Notes: generated by a model from the sequence alone, not told the origin. A stretch of 64,000 nucleotides of DNA from Diospyros lotus (GCF_014633365.1 NC_068344.1:37570670-37634669), one strand, 5' to 3'. Shown: positions 1 to 12,059, counted from the first letter of the stretch. Made by a program: numbers and translations.

Positions 1-613
1 TTTCTTTGAAGTTTGAATCTCTTTTTATCCACGAATTGAAAAATTTTACGAGAAAGGCACAAGTTGGGTGTAGTAAAAGAAAGGTTTGGCTATCAATCCA
101 CGTAAAGGTTTGCATAATTAGAACCTATATTTAATTGCCTTCTAGCGATGTTAAATCATTCATCAATCAATATTGATTATCGAGAGCATGACTTGCAAAA
201 TGGCTCACTAATATAGGCTTGATATCACATCTAAATCATACCCAAAGTCATGTATAAAATAAAATCTTAACACAAATTATGTTCAAGTCTTCCTTAATTA
301 AATTATATAAGTTTTAAATAATACAATTCATCTAGACAGGAGATAAATTTTTAGTATAGGTGACACATTTTTATTACCCAATAAAAAAGTACCACTTAGA
401 TCCTATCAAAATGAATAACTTTATTCATAAGTTTTAAGTGGTTGGGTCAAATAACTTAAATATATATATATATATAATAAAAAATAATTAATTAATTAAT
501 GCCAGCCTCAAGTTTGGAGTACCTTTTTGTGAAAGGGACCCTACAGTTGCCATTGCTCTTTGCTTGCCAAAGGCCCACCTGGGCAGCGCCCCTAAGACAA
601 TTGATCCAAGCCA
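1..613. repeat. Direct repeat, copy A (partner at 8119-8652)
   Basis: This stretch matches 8119-8652 in the same orientation. Both start TTTCTTTRAAGTTTGAATC, share AAAGAAAGGTTTGGCTATC, and end with the GTGAAAGGGACCCTACAGTTG block and TTGATCCAAGCC. Copy A carries 120 bp (about 307-426) missing from copy B. That extra piece is bounded by the 11-bp direct repeat ATAAGTTTTAA (307-317 and 427-437). Copy B lies about 1 kb upstream of the P450 gene, so copy A may be the promoter-distal part of a duplicated gene block whose coding part is lost or lies outside the window. No P450 coding remnant is visible after 613. Confidence 0.75.
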
Positions 614-2250
614 GAATAGGAATAAAAAATTTTAATTTTAAAATATTTTAAGAAAAAAATTAATTTTAAAAGTTTGAAATATTAGGATAAGTATAATCTA
701 TAATAAATTTCATAAAAAAAAAAGAAGACAAAATAAACGTCATCTATAAGAGAAAAACATAATTCATAACTATCATAGTCTTAGCCAGATAAAAAATAAT
801 CAAGATAAGTGTTATATATAATAATTCTAATTTCAGATTAATTAAAATTATTCTATATCTCTCTATAAATAAGTAAACACTCATTCTTGAAAATATACGT
901 TTCTAATATTAATTTCAATACAGTTTTTATTATTTTCAGTGTCTGACTTAAGAATCAGAATATTTGTGTGGAACCTCTCTGCGTCTTCTGATTGTTTTAT
1001 TTTTTGCAAGATCAGGTAACTTGACAATGACGTTTTCAGTCAAATAAATTTATTATTGTATTCAGATAACAACACTTATAAATCTAATTAACTCATTTAT
1101 TCTCTTTTAATTCGTTTTAATAAGATTATAGTATATGGGATTTAGACGAGAATCCACGAGCCCAAAACTCAAAATTTGAATTCACTAACGCTCGCAACAA
1201 CATATTACTATAATATAATTTCAATGGCCAAAAATTTAAGACCAAACATAAGAGAAATTATTTTGTATCTTCCAAATCTTATGTGACAACAACTTTATAG
1301 TCTCCAAAAGAATCTTGAATTGAAATTTGAGAGCATGCCTTAGGAACCCTAAAATTGAAAAATTGTATAATTTTGTGAAAATTTTTGGGTTGGTAATTAA
1401 ATAATTATTACTATAGCCATAAAAGATGACACTTAATAAGCACCTCTATAAATTAGAGTAGCCATAGCCACTAGGATATGGTACTGATTAACCAATTCTA
1501 ATAGGCTTTGAAATCTCTCTCACACCTACATATTTATATATGCATGTGATGCCATGATTAAACGTTTTCTAGTTCTTTTGGCTTCTTGTAAATTGCTTGT
1601 TAGGTGAGATCTATAATTGAAAATATATAAACAAAAGAAATAGTATTGTACACAAGTAATATTAGGACATACTCTGAGCACAACATAAGTAATCGAGAAA
1701 AACTAACTCACACTAGAAATAGAAGCTATGACTATATTCCGGAGACCAATAAGTCTAGAACCTACAAAATACTACCAAATACATTCTAAAAAGAGATGTC
1801 AAATGTGAACCAAAGTCAATCTTAGCAATAACCAAAAAAAATAGATAGTGAAAAGATAGCTCTAAAAATCACAATTTGAATCAAGTGCACTAATTGGAAC
1901 TCCGCACGTTTCTGACTATAGAAACACCAATTATTGCGCTCACACAATAAGAAATAAACCAAATCTTGGAACACCAAGCCATGAGCTACTTGCCTACTTG
2001 TTAGGTGAGATTGGGGAGACGATATGCTAAGCAACAATGATTAATGACCAAACTCATAGTCTTTGTTTGCTAAGTAACATGTACTATATATGGAACTAAA
2101 TTAAGATGAATTATTACAATTCTGAGAATTCAGTGTTCCCATTTTAAGATATGAAATATAAATCATTAATGATAATTTTTCTTAATTTGATGCACATTCG
2201 ACAAATTTAGACTAATTGGAGTAAATATATATATCTCAAATTTTAACCAA
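614..2250. other. AT-rich intergenic DNA, nothing recognised
   Basis: No coding frame, RNA gene or clear repeat boundary is visible. The short open frame near 1822-2037 has no recognisable motif and is probably chance. Confidence 0.6.
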
Positions 2251-4160
2251 AAATATGGATATGTAATGGAAAAAATAAATACCTAAATTGGTATGTGTTA
2301 CTGTTGAGTGTCCTGATATTATATTTGGATGACATATAGCAGGGTCATTTTAATGCATTAATTGTATTTTTGTATAAATCAATAATAGGCAAAATTTTCT
2401 TCATTTATATTTTCTCCAATCAATTATATGAATAAGTCCTCAGATCTTCTATGTGAGAATCTTATTCTCAATGTGTTAGATTGTGTGACAGGATTATCTA
2501 GCAACAAAATATCTTAAACTATTATTAGTCCTTAGATTCTTTGGATGAGAACTCCAATTAATCAAGTATGGACTAGCACATGAGTTACTATCTTGTTCAG
2601 TATGGGGATACTAATAGGAGAATGGTGTGTCACACATCATATAACATGAGATATCGCTAATAAACCTGTGGGTGGTCGTTGGGGAACGATCAGCTAAATG
2701 TGACGTCGATGACTAACCACATAGTTTGGTGGATAATGCTCGAGTCATCAAGTTGCGATAGTGTGTTGATCCTTAGACTTAAACCGATACTGTTGTTTTG
2801 TGTATTGGTGTGCACAATTTGCTAATAAGCCGTACCATCCAATTGGGAGGTGGGAACGTTCATCTATTTGGTTTCGTATTGCTAATATATGGAGACAGGT
2901 GTTGAGAATATGATCTGTCACCTTTGTCGATATTTGATGGGATAAACGTCTTATGTGATCTACTATTAATGTGGCAGGATAGTCCTTGGGCAAGGCAGAT
3001 TGAAAGTCAAGAAAGGTGTTTCCTTTGGTGTCATCTGGTCACATTAATGAGGTCTGACACATAGTTATTAAGTTTGTGAGTTTGTCACTGCATGACTTTC
3101 ACTCAGTTAGGACGTTAATTGATTGAATGATTATAGCACACAATAATCATCAACTGTAATAGGTTCACTTGAAGTGAGACTTCACTGCAACCTATACTGT
3201 CCTGAATCGCTGCTAGGCGCTATTTAGAAACTCTCGAAAAGTTGTCGAGATTCGGAGAAGTTTCGGTGATGGGTCAAAGTGATTGGCCGATATCGAAAAG
3301 AGTTTCGGTGTTATCTGATTGCCAGCGGGTAGTGAACCTAAAAAATCACACACCATATAGTGTTGCGTTTGGTATCGACATCGTGTCTAAAATGTCTTTG
3401 AAATTGGTTGGTCAAAAGTTGACCATTAACCCCATGCCAATAGTGCATAGTGTATAGTGTGAAATCAATTATTGGATTCCAAATAGTGCACAATGCATAA
3501 TATATAATGAAATTGCATAGTAACCTTGAATTATTGAGAGAATAATTGAGGGGGGGTTCACGGACTTCAAAGAGAAATTAAATTAAGGGAATGGAAGAAG
3601 AAAATGAATGGGGAGGGAATTGTTTTTAATAAAAAAAGGGCAGAGCCCTCTACCTCTTCTCTGGTTTTCTCTCTCTCTCTCTCTAATTTTCTCACATAAT
3701 TGCTTTTTCTTATTTTTTTTGCTTCCTCTGAAAAATTATTGAAATTATACAAGTAAATGTTAAGCGTATAATTTTGAGATACGAGTACCAGTGATACGCA
3801 TATCCTCTGTGTCTAGCACAAGAAGAGGTGATTGGAGTGGTATCTTGCTGCATACTAAGTGTGGGCTGACTAGGACCACCACATCTTGAGGTGGATTCAG
3901 TCTCAGTACAGAAACCGTTTCTATACTCCATCCTTACATTGGACAACAGGTATGAGATTTATTTATGTATTCAATTGTTGAATATGTGTGTTGTTTAAAT
4001 ACCCAAGCTATGCATGAGTTATATAATATATTCCACTTTGTGTATCTGATACACGATAAAAATTTTATTTTTGCCTATACTGTCGTACTAATGATTCCCT
4101 TCAGTATGAGTGCAGGGAAAGGTATGTACATTTAGAGGCAAGTAACATCCCAGATAAACC
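2250..4160. other. Unclassified moderately GC-richer repeat, possibly LTR/leader sequence
   Basis: Composition becomes less AT-rich than the flanks from about 2630 to 3460, with no long frame. A (CT)n run lies at about 3668-3682. The texture resembles the long untranslated LTR/leader of a plant retroelement, but I could not find paired LTR ends, a primer binding site or a target-site duplication. The class is therefore open. Confidence 0.25.
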
Positions 4161-4164
4161 AAAA

Positions 4165-4480
4165 TAACATAATAAAACTAGTCAAAATTGTTGATTCAGT
4201 TTGATTCAAGCTATAGGTTGGTTCGACTCTATTTTCAAATTTGTTAATTTCAATTATTTCGGTTCGGTTTGGTCTTCATATTGGAAAAAAAAAATTGAAA
4301 TAACTAAACTGACTGAAATGTTAAAAACAATGTTGTCTTTGATCAATTTTTTTGGTCAATTTGATGCTTTTTTTTTTTCGATTTTTTCTGTATGAACATC
4401 TATTTAGTTGGTTTGATTTAATTTTTGACACAATTTTGATTTCTTATGTTAGAGTAATATTAATACATTATGCACTTAAG
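4165..4480. repeat. Dispersed AT-rich repeat resembling 12060-12420
   Basis: A segment built of GGTTTGGTT/AACCAAACC-like motifs around T-rich runs, with a short internal inverted section (TTGAAATAACTAAACTGACTG). A similar stretch with AAACAACCAAACCAACTGAAG and an AATGTTGTTTTGAT-like core occurs at 12060-12420. It looks like a decayed MITE or foldback repeat. Ends were not resolved. Confidence 0.3.
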
Positions 4481-4516
4481 ATCTAAGTTGAAACAGGTAC
4501 TTAGAGTAATTCAAGG

Positions 4517-6785
4517 GGGAGTGTCATTCGAGGTGCCAACTCCATAATTGTCAAAATGACACCCCAAATTCAAAATTTTGTACTCTAACGAGGGTGGCAC
4601 CCAAGATTGCAAAATGACAGCAATGTTCTTAAGGTGCCAATTTTTCAAACTCTGGAGAGAGAAAATTGAGAGGTGCCATTGAACTGTTTTGTCATTTTTC
4701 TTCCAATGGTTACAATTCAATGGCTCTATTTCAACCAAAAAATTCTATAAATACATAGATTTTTTGAAGAGAAAACTTACCAAAGTTTGGAAAGTCATAT
4801 GAAAATCGCTGTAAATTTTTTGCTCCCTGATTTTTCTTTCAAGCATGAATGTCAATAATGGTAGACGGAGGAAGAGGCACACAGAGGGAAAGGGGAAAGA
4901 AGCGTAGGAGAGGGGAAGAGAGAGAAGGCGCAGAGAAGAAAAGGAAGGGAAGAAGGCAAGGGTCATTTGCTTTGCATTCTTATAAATATATATATATATA
5001 TATAATTGATTTTAATTTAAAATAAATATTTTTATTTTAGTTAATTGTTAGAATTTAAATTGAATCTTAAAATTAAATTAATTTTTGTAATTTAAATTGA
5101 ATGTTTAAAATTTAGTTTATTTATATATTTTTGTTAATTTAGGGTGAATTTATTTATTTAGCTAATTTTTATAATTGAAGAATTTTTTTCAATTTTAGTT
5201 AATTGTTATTTAGAATTTAAATTGATTTTTAATTAAATTAATTTTTGTAATTTAATTTAAATTTTTAATTTGATTTAATTTTTAATTTTTTTAATTAAGA
5301 GTGATTTTATTTATTTTTTAATTGATTATTTTATACTCATTCTTTAAATTGATTATAATTTTTTTTTATAGAATTCACAATTTAAGGGTTCTTTTACTGA
5401 TTTACTTATGAGCGATATCGATTTATATGATGATGCTATGCAGACCAATCCCGTAGTATTGGCGCTAGTACAAAATAAAGTCGTTCCAAGAGTGATAAAA
5501 TCACAAAGGACAAAGAATTTCTTTCAAGAAAAAGATAAATTAATTGTGTCTGCGTAACTTAACACAAATAAAAATTCAATTATTGGGAATGAACAACAAG
5601 GTGGTACTTTCTGACATAGAATATTGAAATACTTAAAACTTCATGGAGACAATCAAGAAGAGCGTTCACAAGCTTCTATTAAAAGTCGTTAGACTGATAT
5701 AAATGCAAAATATGGCAAATTTGTCAATTTTTATAATTAAATTGAAAGACTGTAACAAAGTAAACACACCGAGCAAAATAGTGTAATGATTGAGCTTTTT
5801 TTAGATAGACACTACTATGATTTGATATTTGAAGTATTGACTAAATGATTTCATATATTTTTTAGGTTGATGAAGCAAAATAAATGTTTGTTAAGATTAT
5901 TGGAAAACTATTTCAATACGACTATTGTTGGAATATATTGAAAATGGAGTGGAAATGGACTGATAATCTCACCAACAATAAAAGAGAAAAAACTCATTCA
6001 ACTGGTAATCCTGCTGAATCAAATTATGTTGAATTTTACTATTCAACTCTACATTTAGGGGATGACACTGAACCCTTGTCCACTCCCAACCTCGATAGGT
6101 CATTGGGCATAAAGACTTCGAAGAAATAACTTAAAAACAACAAGAAGCAAATCGGAATTGAAGATATACTAGATCATCACCACTAGATATCAAAGAATGG
6201 AAGTGGAACGACAAAAAATTGAGCAGCATGAGAAAATGTTTGCTAAACAGGTAGAAGTTCAAGAAAGGTATAATGAAATGAAAATCATGAAAATTGACAC
6301 TACTGGCATGGACCCAATTTCTGCAACATATTAGAATAACCTGAAGATAGAGATTATGAAAAAGTAGGGTTTTAATTTTGAGTCATTATTTATTATGTTG
6401 CTATTATTTATGAAAAACTATGTATTAAGTTTAATTACTATGAAAGTACTTGTAAAATTGAAAATACAATTTGAAATTGAAATTAAAATTAAAAATACAA
6501 CTTGAAATTGAAATTGAGAAAATTATTCTTCCCCATTTCATTCCCACAAATGCTCGATAAGATCTTATTACATTTTGAATTTGAAATTTGAAATTTTGAC
6601 TGTAAAAATATATTCGTTAAATTACGACTGTTATGAAAATTATATCCGTTAAAATATAATTGTTAAGTTTAATTATATTTTTAATAAAAAATATTAAAAT
6701 AACATCCATATTTTAGCACATATCATTGGAACAAATTTATAATTTAAGAATGCCATAACACTACACCTCAAAATGAAAACTCCCT
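4517..6785 (+). mobile_element. Decayed PIF/Harbinger-type DNA transposon
   Basis: The terminal sequences are imperfect inverted repeats. GGGAGTGTCATTCGAGGTG at 4517 pairs with the complement of CACCTCAAAATGAAAACTCCC ending at 6785. Inside lie an extremely A/T-rich imperfect internal repeat (about 4990-5345) and the remnant of a Myb-like/NAM-associated accessory protein (5408-6335). That protein is typical of plant PIF/Harbinger elements. No DDE transposase frame is visible, so this is a non-autonomous derivative. A clean 3-bp target duplication is not visible, so the exact ends are approximate. Confidence 0.55.
5408..6335 (+). pseudogene. Broken Harbinger-associated Myb-like/NAM-associated protein
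   Basis: The frame opening at 5408 encodes an acidic N-terminus followed by a stretch ending near KNFFQEKDKLIVSA, where a TAA at 5555-5557 sits at the place the family has a tryptophan. Similarity continues after the stop: a LN...IIGNEQQGGTF-like segment, then further stops. From 5884 a short open frame holds the FQYDYCWNILKMEWKW segment and a GDD plus serine/proline-rich tail. The order (Myb-like trihelix, W..IL segment, acidic tail) matches the proteins often annotated in plants as glutathione S-transferase T3-like and linked to PIF/Harbinger elements. It cannot make a full-length protein. Assignment rests on recalled family motifs, not on a search. Confidence 0.5.
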
Positions 6786-8118
6786 TTGGAGTTACTCTTG
6801 GAGCTAAACCTAGTTATAAGTTACCGGTCAGCAACTAAGCCAACACCTACACTTGGTGGTCAACCCAAAACTATAACCAAATTTAACAAAATGAAAAGCC
6901 AACATTCAACAATCCTGAAAGAAAAAACATAGTAAATTAAAAATGATATTTTAACCGTTTCAACGTTCAACAATGATGATGATGAAAAATTAAATATATT
7001 ATTCGATCAAATATAGATACAAATGGGTCATTCTTAAATTAGGATGAGTTAAAAATTTAATCTAGCCATTCGTGTCTCAAGTGGTATATTAGATTATGTA
7101 TGTTATTTGGATAAAGTCAATTATCATTTCTTTTCTTCATACTTTATAGAGTCGTGCTCTACGACATTTTTGACTGTTTCTGACTGATCAATATTCTTTT
7201 ACTCTGCTGAATTGTACCACTTAGTAACTGGAGGTTGACACCATAAATGTTAACTTTTACATAAACCAAAGATTGACCCATGAGTATATTATTGACACTT
7301 TAAACTATAATTGGAGAGTAGCTAAGTGTTTTCACCATAAATGATGTCATTCATGCAAATGTACCAATCCAATGCTCAGAGAGGTTCAATGAATTAACGA
7401 CTTATGCTTTGGTGTAGCTCTCATTAGGTTCTTCTAAGTCAATAATTGGGTGTTAGCATTAAAAATGTGAACATTCACATCAAAACCCTTCAAGTGTGTA
7501 AGAAGCTTCGTCAACAAGGGTTCTAAAGTTAACACCTCATTGCACATCTTTTGCAGACTTTCTCTGTCAATTATATATATATAGTTGTATATAGATTATT
7601 TCTTTCAGGTTAGAGAAATATATTTTTCATTTAAACCCATAAACGTTTTTTGGTGTTCATAATAAAATTCTTATTTACAAAATAAAAATAAAAATTTGAA
7701 TCTTTATTTATTTAATTTTATGATTTCTACACAAGTGGTAAAGTATTGATGAGTTTAGTGGTAAATTTTATGAGCTTTGCCTCTTCAATAATTAATGAAA
7801 AATATTATTTAAACATTCACACTTGACCTCATATATTAATATATTATATTTTATATCATATTAACATAAATATATAATATATCAATATACGAATATTATT
7901 AAAACTGTGTCATAAATAAGGGTCTAAATAATATTATTTTATAGTAATATAAATATAAACCTAGTATGAATTTTTATTCAAAATATTTTATTTATTAATC
8001 AATGTTGGAGGGTATATGCCCCATCATGGCCAATAGGACTTTGTCTCACCTATATTGCTGGTCTTGCTTGACCACCCGAACAACTTGACTAACAAGTTCA
8101 CTTCTTGTCCATTAAAAG
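6786..8118. other. AT-rich intergenic DNA, nothing recognised
   Basis: No gene or element end is identifiable. There are short (AT)n runs near 7570 and long A/T stretches at 7600-7990. Confidence 0.6.
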
Positions 8119-8652
8119 TTTCTTTAAAGTTTGAATCATTTTGAGCAGTCTCTTTTTATCCATGAATTGAAAATTTTTACAAGAAAGGCACAGTTGGGTG
8201 TTGTAAAAGAAAGGTTTGGCTATCAATCCACGTATAAGTTAGCTAATTAGAAGAAGTTAGATTTAATTGTCTTTGAGGAGGGATGTTAAATCACTCTTAA
8301 ATCAATGTTCGATTATCAGAGAATATGACTTACGAAATGACTCACCAACATGAACTTGATATCGTGCCTAAAGTATAATCAAAGTCATATACAAAAAAAA
8401 ATCTTAACACGATTTATGCTCGAGTCTTCTTTAATTAAAGTATATAAGTTTTAAGTGGTTGGGTCAAATAATTTAAATATATTTATATATATAATAAAAA
8501 TAAATAATTAATTACTGCCAGCTCACCAGGCCCCCAGTTTGGAGCACCTTTTTTTGTGAAAGGGACCCTACAGTTGCCATTGGCCTACCTTGGGCAGCCC
8601 CCCCCCCCCCCCCCCCCCCCCCCCCACACACACACACAATTGATCCAAGCCA
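8119..8652. repeat. Direct repeat, copy B (partner at 1-613)
   Basis: Same orientation as copy A, about 8.1 kb away. It lacks the 120 bp present in copy A and carries an expanded poly-C/(CA)n tract (8598-8638) where copy A reads only GGGCAGCGCCCCTAAGAC. It lies about 1 kb upstream of the P450 start codon, so it may be part of that gene's distal promoter. Confidence 0.75.
8598..8638. repeat. Poly-C tract followed by (CA)n
   Basis: About 28 consecutive C followed by a CA dinucleotide run. Copy A of the surrounding repeat has no such run, so the expansion is specific to this copy. Tract length is likely to be both polymorphic and error-prone in sequencing. Confidence 0.9.
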
Positions 8653-9500
8653 TCCCCCATTTGATCCTATTGACCCCCTCCTCTTTTTTACTTTCTCCCA
8701 TGGGTATACAGAAACATTGTACAAGAGATGAAGGTTTGAAAAATAAAAATAAAATATAAATTTCTCATATTAACTAATTTCTTTACAAGAAAAATTAGGA
8801 ATTTTAAAAATTGGGGGGTGGTATCCGACTTAATTGGAGTTAAAATAAGTGTAAAAAATGAGAGGAAATAGAAAAGGACAGAAAAAAAGGAAAATTAATA
8901 AATAAATAAAAGAAGAAGAAGAAGCTTACAATTAAGGTGATCAAGGAGAGATTAGGAAGTTAGAAAGAGCAAGTAAGATATTTTTTTAAAAAAATCGGAG
9001 GTGAGTTTCTCTCACCCGAAATTTTTTTTTTTTCTTTTTAGTACTTCCATAAGAGGTAAACTTCCATAAACGTAGCTTAAGAGAATAATCTATAATAAAT
9101 TTTTTAAAAAATAAATAATAAAAATAAAAGATCAAACAAATAAAGATTTTGAAAATAAAATATAAATTGTAAGGACAGGCAAGAAATGCTTTAAAAAGAA
9201 ATACCATCTCCTAATTTTAAATACCACTCTACTTTGATAAACAAAAGCCCCAAAGGCCCAAACTTGCAAAAATCTGACTCCACTGAGCCCCAAATTTCCC
9301 AGAAACATCAAACCCTTTATCTAAAAAAGTTACCATTTTTAAATGAATCCCAAAGACCTCAACACTGTTACTTTGTACAGGAGAGGTCAAAAAGGGGCAC
9401 ATAATTAGATTGGGATCTCCAAAGTCTCCATTCTTGGCCTAATTTTCTAAAGTCTGCTCGATTTGACTGGATGCTCCAAGTTGTCTAAACTCACTTCTAC
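8653..9500. other. P450 upstream region, AT-rich
   Basis: Purine-rich stretches (for example (GAA)n near 8910-8925) and A/T runs. No separate gene is visible. It presumably holds part of the promoter of the P450 gene. Confidence 0.4.
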
Positions 9501-9512
9501 TCTTTCATTGCC

Positions 9513-9520
9513 TATATATA
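9513..9520 (+). promoter_or_regulatory. Probable TATA box of the P450 gene
   Basis: TATATATA within CCTATATATACGACTC lies 106-113 bp upstream of the ATG at 9626. That gives a plausible start site near 9545 and a 5' leader of roughly 80 bases. Confidence 0.5.
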
Positions 9521-9625
9521 CGACTCTTCTCAGCTTCCCACAGCACGTACAAACTTGAGTTAATTTAAATATTATTTCCAATTACATAGCCAATTAGGGA
9601 GAGGAATTCTACTGATCGATCAGTA

Positions 9626-10172
9626 ATGGAGCTGTTCTACCCCTCCTTGCTTGGCTTCTTCATCGTGATTGTGTCTCTGTTGATGCACCTGCTCTTCTTC
9701 TCCTCCAAGCAGAAGGCCGCCGGGAAGCTTCCGCCGGGGAGGACGGGGCTTCCGGTGATTGGAGAGAGCCTGGAGTTTCTGGCCACCGGCTGGAAGGGCC
9801 ACCCGGAGAAGTTCATATTCGACAGGATTGCCAAGTACTCGTCCAACGTGTTCAAGACCAACCTTCTGGGCTCGCCGGCGGTGGTGTTCTGCGGCTCCGC
9901 CGGGAACAAGTTCTTGTTCTCCAACGAGAACAAGCTGGTCCAGGCATGGTGGCCAAACTCCGTCAACAAGGTGTTCCCTTCTTCTACCCAGACTTCTTCC
10001 AAGGAAGAGGCCATTATCCTGAGGAAGATGCTGCCCAATTTCCTCAAAGCCGAGGCCTTGCACCGGTACTGTCAAGATGAATTAATTAGCTAGAATCAGA
10101 TCATCAGATTAATTTGAATTAAGATAGATGATGATTATGCTATGATTAAGCTTATCATATACATACATATAA

Positions 10173-10211
<39 letters not shown>

Positions 10212-11499
10212 TATTGATTTGTCTCTGAATCCTACGTGTTTGTTGTGTTTCTTTGATCAGTTACATCGGCATCATGGACGGCATTGCGCAGCGGCACTTC
10301 GCGGCAGACTGGGACAACAAGGAGCAGGTGGTGGTTTTCCCGCTCACCAAACGCTACACTTTCTGGCTGGCCTGCCGGCTGTTCGTGAGCGTGGAAGATC
10401 CCAACCACGTGGCCAAATTAGCCGATCCCTTCGGCGTGCTGGCGGCTGGGCTGCTCTCGGTGCCGATCGACCTGCCGGGGACTCCGTTTTACAGGGCCAT
10501 CAAGGCCTCCAACTTCATCAGGACAGAGCTCATCTCCATCATCAAGCAACGGAAGCTGGACTTGGCCGAGGGCAAGGCCTCTCCCACCCAAGACATACTG
10601 TCACACATGCTTCTCACCAGCGACGAAAATGGCAAGTTCATGCACGAGCATGACGTGGCCGACAAGATCTTGGGCTTGCTCGTCGGCGGCCATGACACCG
10701 CTAGCTCCGCCTGCGCTTCCATCGTCAAGTATCTCGCCCAGCTCCCCGACGTCTACCAACGAGTCTACCAAGGTACATATATACGTATATATATATATAT
10801 ACGTACAGCAGCAGCAATTAACATCAACGTATAATTAACCCTTAAATATGTATTTATCGAGGTTTTCAAACTACTTAATTACATTCATGAATTGATATGA
10901 ACAGAACAAGTGGAAATCGCAAAATCAAAAGCTCCCGGAGAGTTGCTGAATTGGGAGGATATTAAGAAGATGAAGTATTCGTGGTGCGTGGCTTGTGAAG
11001 TCATGAGACTTGCTCCCCCTCTCCAAGGCGCTTTCAGAGAAGCACTCACTGACTTCATGTACAACGGTTTCTCCATTCCAAAGGGTTGGAAGGTAACGAA
11101 CATCATTTCTTCTTTCGTTCTTTCTTTCCCACTGTATACATATACTGCTCTTTCATCCCAAATCGCAGCTCAAACCTCTCCTATATAATTTCCATGCAGA
11201 TCTATTGGAGTGCAAATTCAACCCACAAAAACCCCGAATTCTTCCCGGACCCACAAAAGTTTGATCCTTCAAGGTTCGAGGGGTCTGGACCTGCGCCCTA
11301 CACCTTCGTGCCATTCGGTGGAGGACCCAGAATGTGCCCTGGAAAAGAATACGCTCGGCTGGAAATCCTCGTGTTTATGTACCATCTAGTGAGGAGGTTC
11401 AAGTGGGAGATGGTATTTCCAGACGAGAAAATTGTTGTCGATCCAATGCCGAACCCCGAAAAGGGGCTTCCAATCCGCCTGTTCCCTCACAAAGCTTAA
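9626..11499 (+). CDS. Cytochrome P450, CYP716A-like (triterpene oxidase family)
   Basis: Four exons (9626-10065, 10261-10772, 10905-11092, 11200-11499) with GT-AG introns join in frame to 479 aa, the usual length for the family. Visible features are an N-terminal membrane anchor (about residues 8-25), the proline hinge LPPG (35-38), the I-helix GGHDTA (289-294), the ExxR motif EVMR (349-352), and the heme loop [10 protein letters not shown] with cysteine 426. The hinge-proximal [10 protein letters not shown] and the [11 protein letters not shown] and THKNPE segments are typical of CYP716A. Known members oxidise beta-amyrin, alpha-amyrin or lupeol at C-28 and neighbouring carbons, at the ER with a P450 reductase. 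The exact substrate cannot be read from sequence. Exons 1-2 are markedly GC-rich while exons 3-4 are not. No frame break is seen, so the gene looks functional. Confidence 0.9.
10172..10209. repeat. (AT)n(AG)n microsatellite in P450 intron 1
   Basis: A TATATA run passes directly into an AG dinucleotide run inside the 195-bp first intron, about 50 bp before the acceptor. It is probably length-variable. Confidence 0.85.
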
Positions 11500-11715
11500 A
11501 TTAAGATTAGCTGCTAATTTCCCAGGAAGAGATGAAAGCTGTTGAAATTTGATATATAAATTAGACTGTTGGTTCCTAAAATTTGCACTCTGTAATAATT
11601 AATTAGTTATCGTATTTGGTTTTTGTTAATATTTAATCCTCTTTTGATTTTTTGTCAAATTCTATTAATATTAAAGAAGCCTGTTGTGATAAACGGCAGA
11701 TCCTATCATCACTTA

Positions 11716-11935
11716 GGGTGTATTTTGATAGCATGAAAAATATCATATCTAATGAATTAAATTTCATTTTTAGTGTTTGACATATTATATTTTCTATAAA
11801 ATTGAATTCCATAATACAATTATTAAAACATGTTTTTTCATAAAAAATTCCATCGAGGGAGGAGATGGTTTTTGCTTTCCATGTAAATTGGAAAATGCTT
11901 TCATTTCCAACTAAATGCCATCAAACACAGTCTTG
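11716..11935 (+). mobile_element. MITE, copy 1 (inverted partner at 12477-12692)
   Basis: Starts GGGTGTATTTTGATAGCATG and ends with the near-complement GCCATCAAACACAGTC, so it has terminal inverted repeats and is about 220 bp long. It has no coding capacity. The body (AAATATCAT, TTTGACATATTATATTTTC, GAGATGGTTTTTGCTTTCC) recurs in opposite orientation at 12477-12692. It lies about 220 bp after the P450 stop codon. Confidence 0.65.
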
Positions 11936-12059
11936 ATGTTAAAATTAATCTAACATTCCAAATCAGGTGATTTGTTGGTTAAATTAATATATATCATGCC
12001 AATCTTTATTAATAAAATTTGACAATAAATTAAGATTAAGAACTATTAGAGTGGAGTAA

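Noticed and set aside
2748..3457. Small genes in the GC-richer stretch 2630-3460.
   Set aside because: Frames are short, unrelated to each other and without motifs. The stretch looks like non-coding repeat.
8512..8759. Open frames with glycine or proline runs on both strands.
   Set aside because: They are translations of the poly-C tract inside a repeat.
9620..10075. Long minus-strand open frames opposite P450 exon 1 (also 9637-10047 and 10489-10728).
   Set aside because: Shadows of GC-rich P450 codons with no recognisable motif and no promoter context.
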